Notes: generated by a model from the sequence alone, not told the origin. Positions 25,208 through 35,561 are shown, counted from the first letter of the stretch. The stretch is 64,000 nucleotides of DNA from Parelaphostrongylus tenuis (GCA_019055375.1 JAHQIW010007345.1:213396-277395), one strand, 5' to 3'. Made by a program: numbers and translations.

Positions 25208-25792
25208 TGTAAAGCGAGCCTAAAAGGAAAAATTCATCGCTGAAGCGAAGCCTTGAACCAAGCGATATGAAGGGCTTTTTTCACTCATAAGATGTGGTTT
25301 CCTACTAGGCGGTGTAGGAATACTTACTACTTATGGGACTGCTTGGAACACAGCACAGCTTTTAGCGGTATTTAACTGTTTAAGAAGAAAAGATAATGTG
25401 TAAAGGCAGAACTATTAGAACGATCACGATCAAGTTGATCACGTCCTTTTTGTGCTACGACATGTTGTCTACGTGAACGTTTTCGGTACCCTTCAACAAG
25501 TACGGTACAACTGGAACTGTCCAAGCTTTCAACCATTTCACGATTTACTGCTACACTTATCAATCATAAACAGTTATATCCCCATGGATACATCTATTGA
25601 CCGCCGTATCTCAACCTCCTCTCGAGCGATTTCGACAGCTTCACTCCTCAAATTTAATTTGATCATACGGCTAAAAATATAAGGCAGAGCAGCAGACAAT
25701 AAAAGTGAAAATATTCACTTCAACGAACGCAAATGAGATATAAGAGAAAGATATTTATCTTCCAAAAAAATCATTCATCTGATTTTTAACAG

Positions 25793-26120
25793 ACAGACGC
25801 GTCTTTAGAGCTCCTGATTCGAAAGTGGGGAATGCAGCGATCAAGCGATCATTGTCCGTAGAGCATAGATATCATTATAGCAAACTCCGAAGGGAGTTTT
25901 GCTAGCTTTTCGGGAACTACGTGATATTTAGGCAACGCAGATAGTCCATGACCTCATAGAGCAAGTGGTATCGCAGAGGTTCGAGGATCTTAAACAGAAA
26001 ATGTATCCAAGTGACGAGGGCGGCGCCCAGCTGCCACCAACCTCAACAGGCAGTTCTATCGCCGGGCATCATTCGAATGGTTGTTTGACCTCATCCGGAG
26101 CACCTCACCTCAAATCGTAA
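25793..26120 (+). CDS. 3' end of an unrecognised gene (two exons)
   Basis: Exon 25793-25857 (acceptor TTTTTAACAG, donor TCC/GTAGAG) and terminal exon 25932-26120 (acceptor TATTTAG, TAA stop) join in phase 0 across a 74-base intron. The peptide runs RRVFRAPDSKVGNAAIKRSLS, then IVHDLIEQVVSQRFEDLKQ (a strong amphipathic helix), then a Pro/Ser/Thr/Gly/His-rich tail ending HLKS. The terminal exon is richer in GC than its surroundings and looks clearly coding. The first exon's donor is weak. The family is not recognised and further upstream exons were not found. No close AATAAA follows. Confidence 0.4.
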
Positions 26121-26431
26121 TCGACCCATCATTGCTCTCTTCACACAATCTGGTTGTCGTGTATCTAATTGCTATCATAAGGTTGTGTACATATAATTGT
26201 TATATGAACTCAATAGAATTGTGAGCGGAACATAGCGCTTTCGTGGCGAAGCGAACTCACTTAGGCTATGCTCGGCTCACCACCGCGGTTAAGGGATTCT
26301 GCCCATATATAATCAGCAGTGACCCACTCCTAATACACCATATATTCAACCTCTGGATCCCACCGTTGGCTTGTTATTCTGGGGCCAGCATAACAAACCA
26401 AACGGGCTCCGCCGCCTAGTCATGCTCTGTA

Positions 26432-26518
26432 ACTTACAATAACATCATCACTTACAGTAACACCGTCAGCTATAATAACACCACTTACCATAACACTGTC
26501 GCTTACGATAACATTCAT
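26432..26518. repeat. Imperfect 18-base tandem repeat
   Basis: Five units with the consensus RCTTACRATAACACYGTC lie in a row, the third unit lacking three bases. The units are diverged. No coding function is evident. Confidence 0.75.
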
Positions 26519-27447
26519 AAGATCGTCAGATGACGATACATCTCATTAATACATCACATATTGACTTAGGCATATGTTCACATAACGATATGTTGCAATC
26601 ATGTACATATCATTATTGTAATCTTATTATAGTGATACATGTATATTATAGGTTGTTTGGTATAACCCATATAAAAGATATGAACTTTGCGCTTTTGTCC
26701 GTTGCGAGATACAAGTTGGAAGCAGATCAAAACAACAAGACCACTGAACCTTCACCACAATCATGATTATACAGGGCTCCATGATATGCAAATCGTAAAT
26801 TGAAGTCATAGCTAAATAGAGAAATGACACAATAAAACTTTTTCCTTTCACCATACTTAGTTTTCGTGACCATGTTGGTATGACCTGTCGAAAGCCTCCC
26901 ATATCAAATATTCGATATCTGTCCTACTCCATAGCATCTAATTTTTTGTTGATTAGTAGGATAAAATAAGGTGTAGACTGCAGTCATAATGAACGTTAGG
27001 GAGTCGCGTCGTCACTATCGTAAACAGTGATTTTCTTCTCTTTTCTAGGACTCATTGGACTTATCAGTACAGCACTTCATCAATGAATTATAACTCCATA
27101 TTCATGGGGAAGAACAATTTGAACTAAGCATCCACCCTTTTGGCGAGACATAAACGCGTTTTTGGCGTACTGATGTGATCGTCAATGAGGTTAGAGCATA
27201 ATATATGTTGAGATATCAATACTTGCTCTCTCAATGAAGCAAATGCTTTGCTTAGGCTTTCAGAGGGCATTGATGTTCGCGAATTTTCTAAATTAAGTAT
27301 TATTCATTTTTTTTTACTTGTTGCACTGGCCCATTGACTTAGTACGCAAGTTGGTATTCAAATACCTACGACACGTGAAGCCGAAGAAAAGTACTGACCA
27401 TTTTCCAAAATGAAAATCTCGGACGTTCACATGGGCTAACATTAGCA
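26519..27447. other. No recognised gene
   Basis: A CTTTTCTAG acceptor at about 27049 opens 25 codons to a stop, insufficient for a call. Otherwise AT-rich. Confidence 0.4.
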
Positions 27448-27985
27448 CTTAATATACTTGATGATAAGAAGTGATGTACAAAAACATTTTCGTCAGATGG
27501 GATTCGGATCCATATTTAACCCTATCCAGAGTGCGTGCCGAACCGCTGCGATGCTTACGCCCGTTTTGACACCACTTCTTCTAAGCTACAAGGCGTTATC
27601 TGGCAACAGCCAGCCGTCAACTGATGAGCCTGGGTAATCACTATCGATAATGAACCCACCTATGTTACATCTTACCACCGCTAGAGACGGTCAAATAGGA
27701 GGAATTCCGACTGACTATTGATACCCAATATCTGTCGACATAAGTGGGTTCAATGTCATAGCGACTACCCACGCCAGACAGTTGACGGTTAGCTGTTGAC
27801 AGATAAAGGTTGTAGCGTAGAAAGAGTGGTGTCAAAACGGGCGTTGGTAGTGCAATGGTTCAGCACTGGAATATGGGTTCGAATCCCTCTTGACGCAGAT
27901 GTTTTTGCACATCACTCTTTACCATCAAGTATATTACAACACATTACATCGCTAAAGGCGGTCAAAAAAAGAACTCTGATTGATT
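27448..27985. mobile_element. Foldback made of two inverted tRNA-like SINE copies
   Basis: The left arm (minus-oriented tRNA-like head at 27492-27575) and the right arm (plus-oriented head at 27835-27900) mirror each other. Shared blocks are TATACTTGATG.TAA, AGTGATGT.CAAAAACAT, CGTCA, GGGATTCG.A.CCATAT, ACGCCCGTTTTGACACCA, CAGCCGTCAACTG and GGGTAATCACTATCGA.AATGAACCCAC. The right head has A box TTGGTAGTGCAATGG and B box GGGTTCGAATCCC. Beyond the right arm TCGCTAAAGGCGGTCAA matches the flank of the single copy at 54895-55060. The centre is a unique segment of under 100 bases. Confidence 0.7.
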
Positions 27986-28164
27986 AGCATTCGAGTTAAT
28001 AGTGAAGATTTTACCCGTAAGGTTCTTACAAGTTCATACGAAGGTCCATAGAGCCAGCGTTAGAGAAAATACGGTAACTATCGCCTCACAATCGTTCAAC
28101 TGTGAACGTTTGATATGAGTTTAATATCTAAGTATCTATCTATCTATTATCTAAGTAAGTATCT

Positions 28165-28345
28165 AGATAATGCCCAACGAATGGTATTTCGAGCAGATCC
28201 GGAAGCTTGCAGATCGTTGGCAGGTGATCGTCGCGAAAACCATGGTCTTTGCTTTGAAAAATAATAATTGTTGTTTTTAGCCGGATTTGTGTAGAAATTT
28301 TGAATTTCGGCGCGTTTTTAAGGAGCTGTTTCTCTTAACCTAGTA
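28165..28345 (+). pseudogene. Mariner transposase C-terminal remnant
   Basis: The plus-strand WYFEQIRKLADRWQVIV segment, followed by a decayed end, matches the extreme C-terminus of mariner transposase. The following sequence (TTGTTGTTTTTAGCCGGATT, then AATTTCGGCG) parallels the 3' sequence after the fragment at 24480-24800. The rest of the transposase is missing. Confidence 0.65.
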
Positions 28346-29261
28346 ATTGTGGTTTAATATTACGTATGTTGAAATGACCAGTGAATGCTAATTTTGTGGC
28401 CGTGGTTTCAACAACATGAATCAGCTGTCAGTGTACATGACGCGAGTCGTCATGACGTCCTAAGTGGCATGGATCAAGCAGTTCTTCACAAAATATCCTT
28501 ATCCTAATGGAATTCCCAGTTTCAGATTATCTTCTTAAAAAAACCGGCCATCTAAACAACGTGTGATGAGACCAACTAATGGCAAGGAGTGGAGTGCAGA
28601 TCAGATGAACGGCGCCAAGAAGTCTAAGGGCAGCTAAGAAGCGGGTCAACATTCAAATCTGACTTTCTTGAGATCAGCCACTTGGTACACAGCAGTTGAA
28701 ATCGCTGCGTACATCGTGGTTTCTCAAAGCGGCGCGCGATTTTCGGTGTTAGACAGGGTTCTTTTCCGTTTCAAAAAAATTTCTATGTTTCTCGTTAAAC
28801 TCTAATAGTGCACGACTCTTATACGCTTTTGATTCATGTATAACTTTCATGTGTCAAGATAGCACTCTTATGCTATGCAATCATACTACTTTTGGGGTCT
28901 GTCAAGTTCTACTAAGGTGTACAAAGGACGTTATGATATAAACCTTCCAGTTTTTGAATCCTCATGTTCAACATAGTACCAAAAGATCATTTTAATGAGT
29001 GAAGACTAGAAAACAACGAATTCACCGAGACGATACTGCGCATTGCATGTAATGTCAGTTAATCGATAACTCGAAAAAAATTTCATATTACCCGAGTACT
29101 TTAGCGGTGAACTCCGAAGAAACTACAGGACAGGCCCGTTTCTACCGTTCCATGGGTATCAAAACTGTTATTATATATATCTTTCGCTCTTTGAACATTA
29201 GTTATTGAGGTAAATTTTGTCACCGGAAAGGACCACTAAGTTTAGCTGCTCTACTTGCTCA
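28346..29261. other. No recognised gene
   Basis: AT-rich sequence with no supported exon or repeat. Confidence 0.4.
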
Positions 29262-29555
29262 TGGCGCAATGGTTAGAGGTGCTCTGCGTCGCACACGAGG
29301 TCAATGATTCGATCTCGCGCTCATGGCTCACAAGCCATCCTCCCTCCGGGGTCGGTAAAGCGGTACCAGTTTGGTCTCGCACTCGTCTGGAAGGATAAGC
29401 AGCACTGCCTCGATACAGCGGGAGGCCACCGCGAGTCATTGTAAAGGCCAATTATGCATTCAAGCACCTCAAGCGGTGTCAAAAATTGATAACAAGTGCA
29501 TGGCGCATCCCCTCAGGGATTATTCAACGCCGAGAGCTTTATGATTTTATCCTAC
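29262..29555 (+). mobile_element. tRNA-derived SINE (family B), long copy
   Basis: The head has A box TGGCGCAATGG, TTAGAGGTGCTCTGCGTCGC and a B-box variant ATGATTCGATCTC. The body then runs through GGTACCAGTTTGGTCTCGCA, GGATAAGCAGCACTGCCTCG, GCGGGAGGCCACCGCGAG, TCATTGTAAAGGCCAA, CACCTCAAGCGGTG and GCATGGCGCATCCCC, to AACGCCGAGAGCTTTA and TTTTATCCTA. This is the most complete copy in the window and defines a length of about 290 bases. Confidence 0.8.
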
Positions 29556-30485
29556 ATGCTCGTTTTTTAGCTGAATGTTCTTCCTGATATCCTCTGCCTA
29601 CTCCGATCTCGACCTCTCCAAATCACATTGATGAGACCATTTTCAGCTTCTTGGGGCGTACTACTATCTCTATGAGCAATTTTTTTCTGTGCAACTTATT
29701 TCAATGCATGGTTCAAATTGAATTTCTTATTTATAGCTATTTTGTGAGAAGAAGTGTTCATAAGCGAATACTTCTTGAGTTGTAGAAGATCCTTTATTTT
29801 TGAAGTGCACCTTGTGAATTGTTGTGAGTTGTGATGAATTCTATGCAGGAAGCGTCAAGTCTTAGCTGTAATGGAGCCGCTAACCGTGAAAATTGTAAGG
29901 AGACTAATCAAATACTCTGAATGGAACATTTGGTCATGTATCCATATCAAGACTTTAAAGTCCTGCTCAATTGTCTGTTGGCTAACACGTGAGTTCAAGG
30001 CGGCTCAGTGCTCACGTGCTAACAGCTAATCGACTTCTACAACTCGATTCATGACCAATGTCAGAGAGTTTTTTAGACCAGAGAAATTCCTACAAAACGC
30101 AGATGATAGCTGAGTGGAAGAGGACTGTGCCGGAAAGATGAAAGAATCTATTTCATATCAGTACACATTTTATGCAAGAAAAAACTGTAACCGGTACTGA
30201 TATATAGCTCAAATTGGTGTTAATCGGTGCTGAATGTTTATAAATTATTGAAAATGAAATAAATATCTTGAGTGTAAGGTTTAGAACAGGCCCATGTAAA
30301 ACAAGAGTACGCAATGATTAATACGCGTTCTTTCTACTGCTTGCACCTACGTAGTACTAGGTTGAGGAAAAAGTTCCTGAACACTCGTTGAAAATTAAAA
30401 TTCTATCACAATTCAAATTAAGCAGCATTAATTAATCTGTTTAATTTAAATTATAAATATATTAAAATAAAGTTATACTAGAGAG
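29556..30485. other. No recognised gene
   Basis: AT-rich, with no supported exon. Confidence 0.4.
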
Positions 30486-30592
30486 TGGCGTGCAAAATGG
30501 GGCGTCAGCAGTGAAACGGGTTAGAGCAAGCAAGATAGAGTGAGATGTGGGTTCGAGTCGAGCCTGACACGAAAGTTTTGCACATCACTACA
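30486..30592 (+). mobile_element. tRNA-like SINE head (family A)
   Basis: AGTGGCGTGCAAAATGGGGC, then an A-box-like GCAGTGAAACGGGTTAGAGC, then the B box GTGGGTTCGAGTCGAGCC, and the family terminus GACACGAAAGTTTTGCACAT. It belongs with 15670-15755 and 54950-55060. Confidence 0.6.
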
Positions 30593-30639
30593 TCAAAGAA
30601 AATAATTATTTTTCAAATAAAGATTATCATTATCGCGAT

Positions 30640-30960
30640 CTTCTGCCAACGATCCGCAGGCCTCCGGATGTGCTTGGTAGTTTATTCCTCGGGGTTTGAA
30701 CAATTCGGTGTCCACGCAGAAAATGATCTATTGAAAGGAAAAGAGCATAATTGGACGGCGCAGCATCTGCGTTGTAGACTGGGTGTGGCAAGACCTCGAC
30801 ACCTTCTGAATCGTCAATTCATTTTCCTTAGTGTTCTTTACGATGTGAGGTTTGGAAGTCTTAATGAAACAGAGCGCGCTTTCCACGAATCATGTTCAGA
30901 TAATCCTTTGAAGTCTTTTCCTTCTCATGGAAATACTACTATATTCCCATGAACTCATAC
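30640..30960 (-). pseudogene. Mariner transposase remnant (C-terminal part)
   Basis: On the minus strand KPHIVKNTKE corresponds to the conserved DNARPH...K segment. VLPHPVYNADAAPSNYALF matches the HPxYSPDLAPSDYxLF motif, with the catalytic Asp position shifted and degraded. IDHFLRGHR matches the LQHFLRGRRF motif. At least one frameshift separates the pieces. The plus-strand frame at 30545-30952 is a shadow of this remnant plus the SINE before it. Confidence 0.75.
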
Positions 30961-31038
30961 AACCGGTACTGTGTGGAGCAAACATGAAATTTGATCTTTT
31001 CACGTATATTGGGGAACTCTTTCCTCAATCTAGTGAAA

Positions 31039-31050
31039 CAATCTCCATGA
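31039..31050 (+). repeat. Left target-site duplication of PLE composite
   Basis: CAATCTCCATGA here is repeated exactly at 34775-34786, immediately after the right PLE arm. Confidence 0.7.
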
Positions 31051-31490
31051 AAACTCGAAAGACCGACTTTCTTGAAACCTCGGCATGTTAATAATATAAC
31101 CTTTGAAAATGATAAGAAAACCTTAAAAAAATTAACCTTTATTTAGAGCTTCACGAGGTTGGTATCTTTTTCCCCAATCGATTGTTCTTCCTTCCAGTCG
31201 ATGGGTTTTCGCGTTTGCTTGTGCCTGACGTTTCGGCAAATACGCCTTCTTTCAGAGCCTGAACGTATCAATCGTTGTAGCGTTATTTATATGACTATAT
31301 ACTGTGAGAGAAAAAAATAAATAAATAAATTGAAAATCTACGGTGTTGATAAGCGATAACTAATTCGGGGAAGCCACTCACCTTACCATCTAATTCAGGG
31401 ACTACCTATGTTGCTAGCGCCAAGGTGACGTATGAGCCCGCCCCCGTGTCACTAGGTCAAATTATGGATAGGTGCCATCTGAGACCCATG

Positions 31491-33143
31491 CTAGAAAATC
31501 AATCTGAGATAAGGTGCCATGTGGTTGGTTATGTTAAGGCACTCGCCCTTTTTGTTCATTTGCGGGTTTCTGGAATTTATCCACAAAGCTTCAAGGGTCT
31601 TTCGCGCCGATGTTTTTGGTTCGTGTCCTAGGATTTTGACTACTACCTCGAAGTCGTCATCGTTGTGCCTTTGCATCCTGTGTGTACCTAGAGGTTTACT
31701 TGGGTCTTTACTTGTTTTTCCGTCTAGGTGTTCTTTAATGCGGACGTGAAGTGGTCTGCCTGTTTCGCCAATATATTCGCCACCACATGTCTTACAAGAG
31801 ATAAGGTATATTGTACCTACGCTCATGCAATCGCCGTCTCTACCGTTGGGACAAATAACGCAGTCCTTTGTATTACATAGACGGTCATACAAGCGGTTTC
31901 GAACTAATTGACGACGCAGTGTTTTGGGTGAAATTTCTACAATTCCTACAGAATCTTCTAGACCACTGTTTTTTAGACACTTTCTAATAGCGGTACTGAC
32001 TTCGTCTGTTATGAAAGGTAGTTTAAGAGGTACCTTATTGTTTAGGTGTGGCGCCCTGTCGTTCTCATTGCGAGGCTTTTCGCTCCTTTTGGGCTTAACG
32101 TTAGTTTTTCTTTTTTCTTTATACCCATTAGAAATGGCTATTTTTCGCGCTAAGTCTAGTGATTCCCTTCTTTCATCGTCTCCTGTACAGACACTTACAG
32201 CTGTTCGATACATATTTCGGATAAGTGCCTTTTTAGTATGTGAGGGATGGGAAGAAAGGTAATGTACCAAGATGTTTTTGTTACTAGGCTTGCGATACCA
32301 TTTTGTGCTATAGCCACTTTCATTAAGTTGAACTTGAACGTTCAAGGAGGGAAGCCAGCTCTCTGAATTTTGTTGTTCTCGCGTCAACTCAATAAACTCT
32401 GACTGTCCGTTCAGGATTTCAAAGTACTTATCGATCTCCTCTTGTGTAGAGCAGATGATAAAACAATCGTCTATATAGCGACAGTAGAGTATTGGACGCC
32501 GATGGAGAACTGTAGCTTCCACTTTTGACATGAAAGCGATGGCTAAGCTGGGTGCTAGTCTTTGCCCCATTGCCAACCCTCTAATTTGAGCGAAATATTT
32601 TCCCGACCACCTAAATATCGAACAGCTTAAACATGACTTAAGGAGTGTGACAAGCTGTTGGACCGACAAGCCAAACATATCTACGTTTTCTATGTTTTCT
32701 ATCAGTAATTCATGAGTGGCTTGTATTGCGACGTCATTTGAGACGTTTGTATAGAGCGCTGTAACATCAAACGACTGCATTACAAACGTATGATTTGGAC
32801 GCGCATTTTTAAGGTGCTCGAGGAATATATTGGTGATGGGGAGATGGGTTGGTATGAACTTCAGTAACTGCGACAAAATTAGACCAAGAAACCATGTTAT
32901 CCTATCCGTCGGCCCGCCTACACAGCTAATGACTGGTCTAATTTTGAACGTAGAAGGATCGGTAGACCCAAAATCATTAGTAGAAATTTTATGTGTTTTA
33001 ATGAGTGTGTATAAAACGAGGCAAGTTGGTGATTCAATTTTTAGTTGACGGATAAGAGATTGTTGTAAACCCGCAGCTTTCGCCGTTCGGACCCATTCTT
33101 CGTTTAATTTTCGGCATTGTGATTTATATTCTATACAAACGTC
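31491..33143 (-). CDS. PLE reverse transcriptase-GIY-YIG endonuclease (5'-truncated)
   Basis: The frame is open from the inverted-repeat junction near 33143 to the TGA at 31491, about 550 codons with no internal stop and no ATG in the first 90 codons. N to C: YTLIKTHK, FKIRPVISCVGGPTDRITWF and SFDVTALYTNV (RT motif A with its Asp); MGQRLAPSLA; CRYIDDCFIIC (YIDD catalytic box); SSHPSHTKKALI; a basic linker; then the GIY-YIG domain (TIYLISC, CGGEYIGETGR, HVRIKEHLDG, KTLEALWI with the catalytic Arg and Glu), ending APYLRLIF. These features are diagnostic of endonuclease-positive Penelope-like elements, which use target-primed reverse transcription. The N-terminal part of a full PLE protein is missing. 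Confidence 0.92.
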   Translation of the reverse strand, partial: DVCIEYKSQCRKLNEEWVRTAKAAGLQQSLIRQLKIESPTCLVLYTLIKTHKISTNDFGSTDPSTFKIRPVISCVGGPTDRITWFLGLILSQLLKFIPTHLPITNIFLEHLKNARPNHTFVMQSFDVTALYTNVSNDVAIQATHELLIENIENVDMFGLSVQQLVTLLKSCLSCSIFRWSGKYFAQIRGLAMGQRLAPSLAIAFMSKVEATVLHRRPILYCRYIDDCFIICSTQEEIDKYFEILNGQSEFIELTREQQNSESWLPSLNVQVQLNESGYSTKWYRKPSNKNILVHYLSSHPSHTKKALIRNMYRTAVSVCTGDDERRESLDLARKIAISNGYKEKRKTNVKPKRSEKPRNENDRAPHLNNKVPLKLPFITDEVSTAIRKCLKNSGLEDSVGIVEISPKTLRRQLVRNRLYDRLCNTKDCVICPNGRDGDCMSVGTIYLISCKTCGGEYIGETGRPLHVRIKEHLDGKTSKDPSKPLGTHRMQRHNDDDFEVVVKILGHEPKTSARKTLEALWINSRNPQMNKKGECLNITNHMAPYLRLIF

Positions 33144-34393
33144 TCAAATGACGTCGCAATACAAGCCACTCTTGAATTACTGATAGAAAACATAGAAAAC
33201 GGAGATATGTTTGGCTTGTCGGTCCAACAGCTTGTCACACTCCTTAAGTCATGTTTGAGCTGTTCGGTATTTAGGTGGTCGGGAAAATATTTCGCACAAA
33301 TTAGAGGGTTGGCAATGGGGCAAAGACTAGCACCCAGCTTAGCCATCGCTTTCATGTCAAAAGTGGAAGCTACAGTTCTCCATCGGCGTCCAATACTCTA
33401 CTGTCGCTATATAGACGATTGTTTTATCATCTGCTCTACACAAGAGGAGATCGATAAGTACTTTGAAATCCTGAGCGGACAGTCAGAGTTTATTAAGTTG
33501 ACGCGAGAACAACAAAATTCAGAGAGCTGGCTTCCCTTCTTGAACGTTCAAATTCAACTTAATGAAAGTGGCTATAGCACAAAATGGTATCGCAAGCCTA
33601 GTAACAAAAACATCTTGGTACATTACCTTTCTTCCCATCCCTCACATACTAAAAAGGCACTTATCCGAAATATGTATCGAACAGCTGTAAGTGTCTGTAC
33701 AGGAGACGATGAAAGAAGGGAATCACTAGACTTAGCGCGAAAAATAGCCATTTCTAATGGGTATAAAGAAAAAGAAAAACTAACGTTAAGCCCAAAAGGA
33801 GCGAAAAGCCTCGCAATGAGAACGACAGGGCGCCACACCTAAACAATAAGGTACCTCTTAAACTACCTTTCATAACAGACGAAGTCAGTACCGCTATTAG
33901 AAAGTGTCTAAAAAACAGTGGTCTAGAAGATTCTGTAGGAATTGTAGAAATTTCACCCAAAACACTGCGTCGTCAATTAGTTCAAAACCGCTTGTATGAC
34001 CGTCTATGTAATACAAAGGACGGCGTTATTTGTCCCAACGGTAGAGACGGCGATTGCATGAGCGTAGGTACAATATACCTTATCTCTTGTAAGACATGTG
34101 GTGGCGAATATATTGGCGAAACAGGCAGACCACTTCACGTCCGCATTAAAGAACACCTAGACGGAAAAACAAGTAAAGACCCAAGTAAACCTCTAGGTAC
34201 ACACAGGATGCAAAGGCACAACGATGACGACTTCGAGGTAGTAGTCAAAATCCTGGGACACGAACCAAAAACATCGGCGCGAAAGACCCTTGAAGCTTTG
34301 TGGATAAATTCCAGAAACCCGCAAATGAACAAAAAGGGCGAGTGCCTTAACATAACCAACCACATGGCACCTTATCTCAGATTGATTTTCTAG
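33130..34393 (+). pseudogene. Second PLE RT-endonuclease copy, 5'-truncated and frameshifted
   Basis: It starts inside RT motif A (after SFDVTALY) and keeps the YIDD box and the whole GIY-YIG domain. One A is missing from the A-rich run at about 33768-33774 relative to the left copy. The first frame therefore ends at 33842, and the endonuclease part continues in another frame to the stop at 34393. Other differences from the left copy are few and mostly single-base, which indicates a recent common origin. Lacking the RT fingers and carrying a frameshift, it is not functional on its own. Confidence 0.9.
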
Positions 34394-34626
34394 CATGGGT
34401 CTCAGATGGCACCTATCCATAATTTGACCTAGTGACACGGGGGCGGGCTCATACGTCACCTTGGGCGCTAGCAACATAGGTAGTCCCTGAATTAGATGGT
34501 AAGGTGAGTGGTTTCCCCGAATTAGTTATCGCTTATCAACACCGTAGATTTTCAATTTATTTATTTATTTATTTTTTCTCTCACAGTATATAGTCATATA
34601 AATAACGCTACAACGATTGATACGTT

Positions 34627-34665
34627 CAGGCTCTGAAGAAGGCGTATTTGCCGAAACGTCAGGCA
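34627..34665 (+). repeat. Decayed hammerhead-like motif in PLE 3' end
   Basis: TCTGAAGAAGGCG, TATTTGCC and GAAACGTC follow the hammerhead core order (CUGANGA, GGC/GCC stem II, GAAA). However, an extra A precedes stem II, and the flanks (CAGGCT and AGGCAC) do not form stem I. The left copy at about 31228-31260 has CTGAAAGA. Activity is not expected. PLEs are known to carry hammerheads in their terminal repeats. Confidence 0.4.
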
Positions 34666-34774
34666 CAAGCAAACGCGAAAACCCATCGACTGGAAAGAAG
34701 AACAATCGATTGGGGAAAAAGATACCAACCTCGTGAAGCTCTAAATAAAGATTAGTTTTTTAAGCTTTTCTTAT

Positions 34775-34786
34775 CAATCTCCATGA
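34775..34786 (+). repeat. Right target-site duplication of PLE composite
   Basis: Exact match to 31039-31050. Confidence 0.7.
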
Positions 34787-34803
34787 GAGTTTTGGTTCTT
34801 TGT

Positions 34804-35561
34804 GATTATAAGGGGACAAATGAAAAAGCGACCTCATTTGCAGGAGAGAAATTTCTCGTAGGAGTGTTGGTAACCATTTGAAAGCTGAGATTTCAGCCTA
34901 CAGCCCTACATTGCCAATCTTCAAAAACACCCACTTATAACGCTGTAGAATGCAAAAAGAGCTATGTCTCAGACGCGCATGTTTCTCGCCAGGCAGAGCT
35001 ATTTCTTTTAACTATTAGTAACCCTACAATAGCGTGAACGTTTCTGATTTCGTCGCTATGCTTATATCCTGAAAAGACTGTTTCAATGAAGCGCAGAAGG
35101 TAAAATAAGCTGAATTTTCATCTGTGATCAAGATGAACTTTGGCCAATTTGCGTGCTGGCTGAGGCGGGCAATAGACTTTGCACCGATCACGTTGTTGCC
35201 TCAGCAAGCCGCACGTGAGTTGGCCAAAGTTCACATTGGTCGCAGATGGGAATTCAACTTATCTTACCTGCTGCGCTTCAGAGCAGCGGTCTTTTAAGGA
35301 CTAAAGCACAGCGTTGGAATCAGAAGAGATTACGCTATCGAACGATTGCTGTTAGTCCGAAGGTAGAGCTCTGTCCGTAGAACTATGCACCTCTCCAACG
35401 CAAGAAATCTCCTTCCGTAGCAGCGTCAGAAAAGGGTCTTTCAAAGAGCGGCGACGTGGGGCTGTAGCCTGAAGCCTCAGCTTTCGAATGATTAGCAACA
35501 CTCCTACGTAAAGCTCCTCTCCAGAGAGTGAAGTCGGTTTTCCATTTCTTCCCTTAAAATC
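34804..35561. mobile_element. Large foldback (MITE-like) element, 758 bp
   Basis: The whole element is a long interrupted palindrome. The left arm starts GATTATAAGGG..AAATGAAAAA.CGACCTCA and the right arm ends with its mirror at 35561. Internal mirrored blocks are TAGGAGTGTTGG, CATTTGAAAGCTGAG, GGCTACAGCCC, ATAGCGTGAACGTTTCTGAT, GCTTATATCC and AAGGTAAAATAAGCTGAATT. The centre (about 35130-35240) holds GGCCAA/TTGGCC-type inverted sequence. No transposase frame is present. It begins 28 bases after the PLE composite ends. Relatives are at 22488-23561, 18743-18960 and 50866-51070. Confidence 0.8.

Larger units (their letters stand above)
31051..34775. mobile_element. Penelope-like element pair in head-to-head inverted arrangement
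   Basis: Two PLE copies face each other: the left at 31111-33129 (minus) and the right at 33130-34775 (plus). The arms 31111-32755 and 33130-34775 are inverted repeats of 1645 and 1646 bases with only scattered differences. The 374-base spacer is extra 5' sequence of the left copy. Each outer (3') end carries TCTGAA..GAAGGCGTATTTGCC followed by GAAACGTCAGG, an ATAAA tract and AGATACCAACCTCGTGAAG. The left end has about 60 further bases (31051-31110) that include CCGACTTTCTTGAAACCTCGG, also found at 49660-49690 beside another PLE relic. A 12-base direct repeat flanks the whole, so the pair probably inserted as one unit. Confidence 0.9.

Noticed and set aside
30545..30952. 135-codon plus-strand frame
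   Set aside because: It spans a tRNA-like SINE head and the reverse complement of a mariner remnant.
31924..32262. 112-codon plus-strand frame, and the plus/minus frames overlapping both PLE copies
   Set aside because: They are antisense shadows of the RT-endonuclease frames.
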